Assembly: GCA_028822955.1 (NCBI GenBank)
Contig: JAPKCL010000082.1
Span: forward strand, 1-7,472
DNA length: 7,472 nt
Reading direction: 5' to 3'
Origin: Candidatus Poseidoniaceae archaeon
GTDB lineage: Archaea; Thermoplasmatota; Poseidoniia; Poseidoniales; Poseidoniaceae
Shown here in pieces: positions 1 to 4,485 of this stretch. Below the pieces are notes generated by a model. The model worked only from the letters and a program-made list of their open reading frames with translations, was not told the origin of the DNA and ran no database searches. Each line of letters begins with the position of its first letter. Position 1 is the stretch's first letter. Position numbers and translations under genes: made by a program.

Positions 1-1898
1 CTGCTGATTACGGTCACTACGGGCCTTTCTTTATTCGAATGACCTGGCACGCTGCAGGAACTTACCGAATCGGTGATGGCCGCGGTGGTGCAAGTACTGG
101 AGCACAACGCTTCGCTCCTCTCAACAGTTGGCCTGACAACGGAAACCTCGACAAAGCACGACGTCTTCTCTGGCCAATTAAGCAAAAGTATGGAAACAAA
201 ATCAGTTGGGCTGACCTCTTGGTTTTGACCGGAATTGTGGCTATTGAATCGATGGGTGGACCGGTCTTCGGATTCGGTGGCGGCCGTCCAGATATTTGGC
301 ACCCTGAAGAAGATATTTACTGGGGAGCTGAAGATGAATGGCTTGGTGACAACCGATACGGAGACACTCGCCAATCTCTTGACAATCCACTGGCAGCCGT
401 TCAAATGGGACTCATTTACGTCAACCCAGAAGGTCCAAATTCGAATCCTGACCCACTCCTAAGTGCTCAAGACATTCGAGAAACCTTTGCCCGTATGGCA
501 ATGGACGACGAAGAAACCGTTGCACTTACCGCTGGTGGTCACACCTTCGGAAAGGCTCACGGCGCTGGAGATGCTGGCCAAGTTGGTTCAGAACCTGAAG
601 GCTCATCAATCGAAGAACAAGGATTAGGTTGGGCAAACACCCACGGCTCAGGAAAAGGCCGCGACACCATTACCAGCGGTATCGAAGGTGCTTGGACCGC
701 AAACCCAATTCAATGGGACAACGGTTACTTTGACCTCCTCTTCAAGCATGAAGACTCATGGACACTGATCAAGAGTCCAGCCGGTGCAAACCAATGGACA
801 CCTGCGAACCCAGACCCTGAAGACATGGCACCCGATGTTGAAGACCATTCAATCAAGGTTCCAACCATGATGACAACTGCTGACATGGCAATACTCCGTG
901 ACCCAGAATACCGAAAGATTTCCAAGCACTTCCACGAGAACCCAGATGCCTTTGGCGATGCGTTCGCTCGTGCTTGGTTCAAGTTGCTTCACCGTGACAT
1001 GGGACCAAAGTCTCGTTACCTTGGACCAGATGTTCCTTCTGAAGAACTTATTTGGCAAGATCCAGTTCCATCCGGAAGCACATCATACGATGTCTCTGCA
1101 TTGAAGCAAGCCATCAAGTCGTCTGGCCTTTCAGTTTCTGAAATGGTCGAAACCGCTTGGGCAAGTGCATCAACATACCGAGGCTCTGACATGCGTGGCG
1201 GTGCAAACGGTGCTCGTATCCGTCTGTCCCCTCAAAAGGACTGGGCTGCGAATAAGCCTGAACAACTATCGAAGGTTCTCGCTGCTCTTACCCCCCTCGC
1301 AGAATCCCATGGTGCAAGCGTTGCTGACACCATTGTTCTTGCAGGTAACGTTGGAATCGAAATGGCATCAGGTGCTGAAGTTCCATTCATGCCTGGCCGT
1401 GGCGATGCGAGCGATGCTCAAACTGATGTTGCCTCCTTTGCAGTTCTCGAACCTGTTTCCGACGGATTCCGTAACTTCTTGTTGAAGAACTACAACGTCA
1501 GTCCAGAAGAAATGATGCTTGACAAAGCACAACTGCTTGGATTGTCTGCACCAGAAATGACCGTTCTTGTCGGTGGTCTTCGTTCAATGGGCGTCAGTTC
1601 TGACGACCGTGGCGTGTTCAGTGACAATTCCAATCTATCGAATGACTTCTTTACCACACTCATTGATATGAATGTTCAATGGAAGGCTACTGGAAGCAAT
1701 TCGTATGAAGCACATGACCGTTCGACCGGTGAACTTGTTCGCCGAGCGACTCGCTATGACCTCGTGTTCGGAAGCAACTCTCAACTTCGAGCCATTGCTG
1801 AAGTCTATGCTCAAGATGACAACAAGGACAAGTTCGTCCAAGATTTCATCGGAGCATGGAACAAGGTCATGAACGCAGATCGTTTTGACCTTGCTTGA
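1..1898 (+). CDS. katG: Catalase-peroxidase KatG (5'-truncated by window edge)
   Basis: Bifunctional haem b enzyme that breaks down hydrogen peroxide by catalatic and peroxidatic cycles, probably cytoplasmic. The frame is open from base 3, and the ATG at 39 is an internal Met inside the distal haem motif, so the true start lies upstream. About 631 residues are visible; the family is usually about 720-750, so roughly 100 N-terminal residues are missing. Visible key residues: distal Arg (36-38), Trp (45-47) and His (48-50) in RMTWHAAGTYR; the Tyr (417-419) and Met (495-497) that with this Trp form the Met-Tyr-Trp cofactor typical of KatG; proximal His (540-542) in GGHTFGKAHG; and its partners Trp (693-695) and Asp (996-998). 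The Ser at 675-677 corresponds to M. tuberculosis Ser315. The C-terminal duplicated domain is full length, from about 1080 to the end, with the conserved SAPEMTVLVGG and DLVFGSNS blocks. No frameshift is visible. Residue equivalences come from remembered family sequences. Confidence 0.97.
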   Translation, partial: ADYGHYGPFFIRMTWHAAGTYRIGDGRGGASTGAQRFAPLNSWPDNGNLDKARRLLWPIKQKYGNKISWADLLVLTGIVAIESMGGPVFGFGGGRPDIWHPEEDIYWGAEDEWLGDNRYGDTRQSLDNPLAAVQMGLIYVNPEGPNSNPDPLLSAQDIRETFARMAMDDEETVALTAGGHTFGKAHGAGDAGQVGSEPEGSSIEEQGLGWANTHGSGKGRDTITSGIEGAWTANPIQWDNGYFDLLFKHEDSWTLIKSPAGANQWTPANPDPEDMAPDVEDHSIKVPTMMTTADMAILRDPEYRKISKHFHENPDAFGDAFARAWFKLLHRDMGPKSRYLGPDVPSEELIWQDPVPSGSTSYDVSALKQAIKSSGLSVSEMVETAWASASTYRGSDMRGGANGARIRLSPQKDWAANKPEQLSKVLAALTPLAESHGASVADTIVLAGNVGIEMASGAEVPFMPGRGDASDAQTDVASFAVLEPVSDGFRNFLLKNYNVSPEEMMLDKAQLLGLSAPEMTVLVGGLRSMGVSSDDRGVFSDNSNLSNDFFTTLIDMNVQWKATGSNSYEAHDRSTGELVRRATRYDLVFGSNSQLRAIAEVYAQDDNKDKFVQDFIGAWNKVMNADRFDLA

Positions 1899-1915
1899 AA
1901 CCACTGCTTGTTTCA
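1896..1915 (+). terminator. Inverted repeat over the katG stop codon (candidate 3'-end hairpin)
   Basis: Six-base arms TGAAAC (1896-1901) and GTTTCA (1910-1915) enclose an 8-nt loop. The left arm contains the TGA stop. There is no downstream T-run, so this is not a classical bacterial terminator. It may mark the transcript end or stabilise it. It sits directly before the candidate promoter of the next gene. Confidence 0.35.
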
Positions 1916-1916
1916 T

Positions 1917-1930
1917 CGAAACCGATATAC
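1917..1930 (+). promoter_or_regulatory. Candidate archaeal BRE/TATA promoter for the Cys-rich gene
   Basis: A BRE-like CGAAA (1917-1921) is followed by the TATA-like GATATAC (1924-1930). The TATA centre at 1927 is exactly 26 nt before the ATG at 1953. That is the archaeal TATA-to-start-site distance, so transcription could begin at the start codon and give a leaderless mRNA. No Shine-Dalgarno motif precedes the ATG, which fits. Confidence 0.5.
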
Positions 1931-1952
1931 ACCCAGCCTCCTTGGCATGGCC

Positions 1953-2147
1953 ATGATTCAATATTCATGTGCATCGTGTGGAATGGGCGTCGTCGGAATG
2001 AAATGTGCTAAGTGTGAATGTGAACTTGTTCACGACACCATCACAACTGCAGATGGCCGTAATGTGGCTGTTGCACGTTGCCCTACAGGCTGTGGTAAAA
2101 TCAAGTCACCAATGTGCTGTGGCTCTGATATGGCCTGTGCACTGTGA
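1953..2147 (+). CDS. Small Cys-rich zinc-ribbon-type protein (64 aa)
   Basis: A 64-residue protein with ten cysteines, at residues 6, 9, 18, 21, 23, 43, 47, 55, 56 and 62. They form CxxC pairs at 6/9 and 18/21, a CPTGC at 43-47 and a CCGSDMAC tail at 55-62. This suggests two zinc (or other metal) sites. The middle segment (about 25-42) is a short beta-like stretch without Cys. I have an impression of similar small proteins in marine archaea and some bacteria but know no function or symbol. The ATG at 1953 was chosen because the TATA-like box lies 26 nt upstream. The in-frame ATG at 1947 would add Met-Ala, and an ATG at 1908 would overlap the promoter. It lies 54 nt after katG and 39 nt before a CxxC thioredoxin-like gene. 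A redox-sensing or metal-handling role would fit but is not shown. Confidence 0.85.
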   Translation: MIQYSCASCGMGVVGMKCAKCECELVHDTITTADGRNVAVARCPTGCGKIKSPMCCGSDMACAL

Positions 2148-2156
2148 TTTCACAGT
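2141..2156 (+). repeat. Perfect 7-2-7 palindrome over the stop of the Cys-rich gene
   Basis: ACTGTGA (2141-2147) and TCACAGT (2150-2156) are exact reverse complements separated by TT, and the TGA stop is in the left arm. The 2-nt spacer is too short for a relaxed RNA loop without opening inner pairs. A dimeric protein-binding site or a 3'-end hairpin are both possible. One such palindrome somewhere in a window of this size is not improbable by chance. Confidence 0.35.
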
Positions 2157-2177
2157 CCACATTCACTCCCGCTTAAC

Positions 2178-2182
2178 GTGAT
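2178..2182 (+). promoter_or_regulatory. Shine-Dalgarno-like GTGAT that decides the start at 2187
   Basis: GTGAT matches part of the archaeal consensus GGAGGTGATC and ends 4 nt before the ATG at 2187. The GTG at 2178, in frame and usable as a start, is therefore more likely part of the ribosome-binding site. Confidence 0.45.
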
Positions 2183-2186
2183 TGAG

Positions 2187-2525
2187 ATGACCGAGCTTGA
2201 ACTCCTTGACCAGAAATCTTGGGAAGAATTTCTGAGTGTTCCAATTGCAGTTTTGATACTTAGCAAGAACGATTGTCAAGCCTGTGTTGAATGGGCTGAA
2301 GAGTTGAACACTTGGTTTGGCAGCGATACTGTGCCAGAGAATGTCCGCTTTGGCAAAATCCTACTCGATACACCTGGCATGGGGGGTTTTAAGCTCGCTC
2401 AGCCATGGGTTTCAGAAATTGATATCCTTCCATTCAATGCGATATTCATCAACGGAGAGCGTGTCCAAGAATGGGCTGGTGGCAAATTGTCACGATTACA
2501 GGATCAACTTGAGCGACTCTTGTGA
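2187..2525 (+). CDS. Thioredoxin-fold protein with a CQAC active site (112 aa)
   Basis: A 112-residue protein with the layout of a minimal thioredoxin. There is a hydrophobic strand at about 20-26, then the redox motif C30-Q-A-C33 at the start of a helix (WAEEL). A strand (FGKILLD) spans 55-61, and I80-L-P82 carries the likely cis-proline, followed by a strand (83-88), a turn at N89-G90 and a C-terminal helix (100-112). There is no signal peptide, so it is probably a cytoplasmic thiol-disulfide oxidoreductase or reductant for a partner protein. The motif is not the classical WCGPC, so it is not an ordinary thioredoxin and its partner cannot be predicted. It lies 39 nt after the Cys-rich gene on the same strand, with no clear TATA box of its own, so co-transcription is plausible. 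A GTG start at 2178 would add three residues. Confidence 0.82.
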   Translation: MTELELLDQKSWEEFLSVPIAVLILSKNDCQACVEWAEELNTWFGSDTVPENVRFGKILLDTPGMGGFKLAQPWVSEIDILPFNAIFINGERVQEWAGGKLSRLQDQLERLL

Positions 2526-2562
2526 ATTTTACACCTTATGGCAAATAGGGTCGATGAGTCAA

Positions 2563-2587
2563 ACTTGATGCCTACAAAACATCAAGT
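2563..2587. terminator. Hairpin between convergent genes (candidate bidirectional terminator)
   Basis: Perfect 8-base arms ACTTGATG (2563-2570) and CATCAAGT (2580-2587) flank a 9-nt loop. It lies 37 nt after the plus-strand thioredoxin-fold gene and 6 nt beyond the stop of the minus-strand gene that ends at 2594, so it could serve both. The plus strand has an ACAAAA stretch in the loop and no strong U-run after the stem. Confidence 0.5.
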
Positions 2588-2593
2588 CCAGTT

Positions 2594-2950
2594 TCAGTCA
2601 TCTTTGTACACTCCGATGAATATTGCAAAAACTCCCAATATTAGGCTTATTAAGAGTATATGTCCAGAAGCCATAAACATCGTTAATGAAGCAAGTAGGC
2701 CATCCCATGAATCTCCTATAATCACCAAGGGAATAAAAGAGATAACCGATAGGGTAAAAACTGCTAAAGAGAGATATAAACCCCATTTTACAATCAATCT
2801 GAGTGCTGATTTACCGGAATCAAACAAACTTTCTTCTTTCATCTTATCCCATGAGAATTCCTCGCCACAGTGCGGGCAATCAAATAATCCGAAGATATCA
2901 TTCTCCAATTCGATATCCTCTTCACAATGTGGGCATTGAATTTCGGCCAT
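2594..2950 (-). CDS. CPHC zinc-ribbon protein with two membrane helices (118 aa, paralog 1)
   Basis: An N-terminal zinc ribbon has C6-P-H-C9 and C25-P-H-C28 around an acidic FGLFD turn, predicted to bind one zinc. After a short linker with mixed charge come two hydrophobic segments, about 56-79 and 92-115, and the protein ends in KDD. The ribbon and both termini are therefore probably cytoplasmic. The ATG at 2950 was chosen because the CPHC motif begins at residue 6, a TATA-like box is centred 26 nt upstream, and the paralog ending at 4063 starts at the same residue. The frame stays open to 3061, but that extension looks like chance coding. The first 32 residues match the paralog at about 23 positions, while the membrane parts have diverged. 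Function is unknown; the architecture suggests a membrane-tethered protein-, nucleic-acid- or metal-binding head. Confidence 0.85.
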   Translation of the reverse strand: MAEIQCPHCEEDIELENDIFGLFDCPHCGEEFSWDKMKEESLFDSGKSALRLIVKWGLYLSLAVFTLSVISFIPLVIIGDSWDGLLASLTMFMASGHILLISLILGVFAIFIGVYKDD

Positions 2951-2971
2951 GTGAGTTCTAGAAACTACTGA

Positions 2972-2979
2972 GGAATAAG
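2972..2979 (-). promoter_or_regulatory. TATA-like box for paralog 1
   Basis: On the minus strand the sequence reads CTTATTCC. The centre of TTATT (2976) is 26 nt before the A of the ATG, which predicts a leaderless transcript. The same box sits at the same distance in front of the paralog starting at 4329, which strengthens both calls. Confidence 0.5.
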
Positions 2980-3071
2980 GATTGGGCCGTATTCTTAGTT
3001 TAGCTCTAATCAAAGGGTAACCAGTGTGCTGGGGGACTGAATACTCATTGTACTTCTCCATAATGTCTTGA

Positions 3072-3091
3072 GGGGGTTCGTAAGAACCCTT
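3072..3091 (+). repeat. Hairpin with GTAA (GNRA-class) loop
   Basis: Arms GGGTTC (3074-3079) and GAACCC (3084-3089) enclose GTAA. Two further G-T pairs (3073/3090 and 3072/3091) would extend the stem to 8 pairs in RNA from the plus strand. A GNRA tetraloop favours an RNA role on the plus strand. It is about 90 nt upstream of the membrane-protein start and has no T-run. Confidence 0.4.
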
Positions 3092-3150
3092 GCGATTTCA
3101 CGGGAATGATATGTCGGTTATCTGTACCAGCCCATAAGAGACATTGGAAT

Positions 3151-3157
3151 CTTTACC
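3151..3157 (+). promoter_or_regulatory. Possible TATA-like box for the polytopic membrane gene
   Basis: CTTTACC is centred at 3154, 25 nt before the ATG at 3179. This matches the leaderless geometry seen at 1953, 2950 and 4329. The sequence itself is a weak TATA match. Confidence 0.3.
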
Positions 3158-3178
3158 TTGTCTTGCCTTGGCTGTACT

Positions 3179-3868
3179 ATGGTAGATGAGACAGCGGGCA
3201 CGGTCTTCCTCAATCCCGACTGTCCGCGGGAACAGAAAAAGAAAATCTGGGTCTTGCTAGCAATTTCAATTTTGTTTGTCTTGCTTGGTCAGGCGGTGAT
3301 GATTATGGGTGTGGTATTTTCACTGCTATTTCTCGGTGGCCGCCGTCTTAAATTTAGTACACTAAGCGGAGTAACTGTGAAGGCATTTTTCACGGTCTAT
3401 GCCTTTTCGATGCTCTTTGAACTAAGCGCCATTGCGACCGGCTACGCTAAGAATGAGTTTGGCGGAGGAACACTGTTCCATCCTGACCCACAAATGGACA
3501 TTCTTATCAGTCAGTGTTACTGGATTCCATTTTCACTCTTTTGGACGTATTTGTTTACCAGGTATTCATTTAGTCGTAAATCAGTCTTTTGGACCGCTGG
3601 AGTGTACGGTATGCTCACCGAACAACTCTTCATGGTGCCTATGCTACTTCTAACCTTGAATCCAATTGTCTTGATAGCGGCACCGTATGTTCTCTTGCTC
3701 TACGGTTCGGCAATTACTGCCCCGTATCTTATTGTCGAGAACATCCTGCCGAAAGACAAACCAACTTCAAAGTGGCAGTATATCTTACCGTCACTGGTGT
3801 TGTTCCCACTTTTGTTTGGGGTCTTTGCTATATTTCACACGGTAACTGGTGGTGTCTATAATGTGTAG
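3179..3868 (+). CDS. Polytopic membrane protein of unknown function (229 aa)
   Basis: I do not recognise this family. A charged N-terminus (PREQKKK, 16-22) precedes a long hydrophobic run at about 23-52. Further hydrophobic segments lie near 65-87, 110-127, 136-158, 162-186 and 202-219, so about six or seven membrane helices. Basic loops (GGRRLK at 53-58, SFSRK at 130-134) suggest cytoplasmic faces by the positive-inside rule. A polar loop at 88-107 contains GGGTLFHPDP, and acidic residues E81 and E148 lie within or next to helices, which could matter for transport or catalysis. The ATG at 3179 is preferred over an in-frame TTG at 3158 because of the TATA-like box 25 nt upstream. It is flanked by the two paralogous zinc-ribbon membrane genes, both on the opposite strand, so it is not in an operon with them. 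It could be an enzyme or a small transporter. Confidence 0.75.
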   Translation: MVDETAGTVFLNPDCPREQKKKIWVLLAISILFVLLGQAVMIMGVVFSLLFLGGRRLKFSTLSGVTVKAFFTVYAFSMLFELSAIATGYAKNEFGGGTLFHPDPQMDILISQCYWIPFSLFWTYLFTRYSFSRKSVFWTAGVYGMLTEQLFMVPMLLLTLNPIVLIAAPYVLLLYGSAITAPYLIVENILPKDKPTSKWQYILPSLVLFPLLFGVFAIFHTVTGGVYNV

Positions 3869-3872
3869 ACCC
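3851..3872 (+). terminator. Inverted repeat over the stop of the membrane-protein gene
   Basis: GTCTA (3854-3858) pairs with TAGAC (3866-3870) across a 7-nt loop. Two more G-C pairs (3851-3852 with 3871-3872) are possible after a bulged T at 3853. The TAG stop is in the right arm. No T-run follows. It is a weak candidate taken alone. Confidence 0.3.
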
Positions 3873-4029
3873 GACTCATACAAATCCCTCGCGATACCCA
3901 CGCGTGAGAAATTCATGATAGGATACCGTTTGCACCAACCGACTGCAACCCCTTTGAAATTCAATATCTGTTTCAATGGGTATTCGGATAGACCCTTGCG
4001 AATCATCTATATTCGATTATTCTATTCTC

Positions 4030-4063
4030 AAACTTGTTTCTAAACACTAAGGTGTTCAAGTTT
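4030..4063 (-). terminator. Bulged 12-bp hairpin at the end of zinc-ribbon paralog 2
   Basis: The outer arms AAACTTG (4030-4036) and CAAGTTT (4057-4063) and the inner arms AACAC (4043-4047) and GTGTT (4052-4056) stack into one stem, with a 6-nt bulge (4037-4042) and a TAAG loop on the plus strand. It starts at the last base of the stop codon of the minus-strand gene. The spacer between this gene and the membrane gene ending at 3868 holds nothing else convincing. Confidence 0.5.
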
Positions 4064-4329
4064 CACTGACCCATTTGCCCAAGTGCACTCATTGCACTCC
4101 CAACCACAAATAATAAAATTATGATCGACAAGAGTAGGACAATACCGACGATTCCGATTCCAATTTTTACCCCGCTAATCACTGGAGGATTGGTTGTGTG
4201 CTCGTTTGAAACATCTTCATCATCTTCCCAGGCGAATTCTTCATCACAATGTGGACAATCAAATAATCCAAAAACGCCATCCTCTAATTCAACACTTTTA
4301 TCACAATGAGGGCATTGAATTTCGACCAT
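4063..4329 (-). CDS. CPHC zinc-ribbon protein with one membrane helix (88 aa, paralog 2)
   Basis: The N-terminal ribbon has C6-P-H-C9 and C25-P-H-C28, nearly superimposable on the protein encoded at 2594-2950 (about 23 of 32 residues identical). It is followed by an acidic linker (WEDDEDVSNEH, 34-44) and one hydrophobic helix at about 56-80, ending at GQMGQ. It is predicted to have one zinc site on a single-pass membrane protein, shorter than its paralog by one helix. The ATG at 4329 is supported by the conserved start residue and by a TATA-like box 26 nt upstream; no Shine-Dalgarno motif is seen. It is followed by a hairpin that starts in its stop codon. Function is unknown. Nucleotide similarity to the paralog is still high in the ribbon, while the tails differ completely, suggesting selection on the ribbon or tail replacement. 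Confidence 0.83.
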   Translation of the reverse strand: MVEIQCPHCDKSVELEDGVFGLFDCPHCDEEFAWEDDEDVSNEHTTNPPVISGVKIGIGIVGIVLLLSIIILLFVVGSAMSALGQMGQ

Positions 4330-4351
4330 AGCGTTACCACTAACTGCTATG

Positions 4352-4359
4352 AAATAAGA
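4352..4359 (-). promoter_or_regulatory. TATA-like box for paralog 2
   Basis: The minus strand reads TCTTATTT, with the centre of TTATT (4355) 26 nt before the A of the ATG. Between box and start the sequence resembles the paralog's (CAGTAGTT against TAGCAGTT) and has the same length, 23 nt. Confidence 0.5.
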
Positions 4360-4378
4360 GTTGAGTCGTTTTCTATTT

Positions 4379-4425
4379 CAAAGGGGGGCCCATGTGTATG
4401 TATGCGTACACTTTGGTACCCTTTG
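4379..4425. repeat. Nested inverted repeats downstream of the M24 gene
   Basis: Outer arms CAAAGGG (4379-4385) and CCCTTTG (4419-4425) enclose inner arms GTGTA (4394-4398) and TACAC (4407-4411). The full palindromes GGGCCC (4386-4391) and GGTACC (4415-4420) lie between or overlap the arms. The block starts 56 nt past the end of the minus-strand M24 gene and lies upstream of the promoter of paralog 2. It could terminate M24 transcription or bind a regulator; the imperfect nesting keeps confidence low. Confidence 0.25.
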
Positions 4426-4474
4426 CAAGAGCTCTCTTCCCTTTTGAGAACCTCAACCAAAACGTTGACCTGTT

Positions 4475-4485
4475 CTTGAATCAAG
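4475..4485. repeat. Short 5-1-5 palindrome over the M24 stop codon
   Basis: CTTGA (4475-4479) and TCAAG (4481-4485) surround a single A. The stop of the minus-strand gene (4481-4483) lies in one arm. It is too tight to be a normal hairpin and is listed because similar repeats sit at other gene ends here. Confidence 0.2.

Larger units (their letters stand above)
2951..3178. other. Divergent intergenic region
   Basis: These 228 bases separate the minus-strand zinc-ribbon gene from the plus-strand membrane gene. They hold the two outward-facing TATA-like boxes and a GTAA-loop hairpin at 3072-3091. I see no further convincing ORF; the upstream frame extension of the minus-strand gene to 3061 has no conserved look. 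Confidence 0.5.

Noticed and set aside
39..41. ATG at 39 as the start of katG
   Set aside because: It is the Met within the distal RMTWH motif, and the frame is open with matching KatG residues (YGHYGPFFIR) from base 3, so the gene begins outside the window.
1908..1952. Longer N-terminus for the Cys-rich protein from ATG 1908
   Set aside because: It would overlap the BRE/TATA-like element, and the added residues look like random coding with no zinc-ribbon character.
2538..2939. 133-codon plus-strand ORF
   Set aside because: It is antisense to the zinc-ribbon membrane gene, whose CPHC motifs and paralog show that the minus strand is the coding one.
2951..3061. 37-residue N-terminal extension of zinc-ribbon paralog 1
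   Set aside because: It has no counterpart in the paralog and includes the TATA-like box; the ATG at 2950 fits both promoter spacing and homology.
3158..3178. TTG start adding MSCLGCT to the polytopic membrane protein
   Set aside because: No ribosome-binding site precedes it, and the TATA-like box at 3151-3157 would sit immediately against it; the ATG at 3179 is better spaced.
3086..4001. Shared 10-mer ACCCTTGCGA near 3087 and 3993
   Set aside because: A single short match without extended flanking similarity, probably chance.
3869..4029. Possible tRNA or small RNA in the spacer after the membrane gene
   Set aside because: I looked for a T-arm (GGTTCRANTCC) and a clover-leaf on both strands and found none.
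3849..4043. 64-codon plus-strand ORF and an overlapping 71-codon minus-strand ORF near 3791-4006
   Set aside because: Neither shows domain-like composition, a promoter or a ribosome-binding site; both overlap the end of the membrane gene and the gene-end hairpins.
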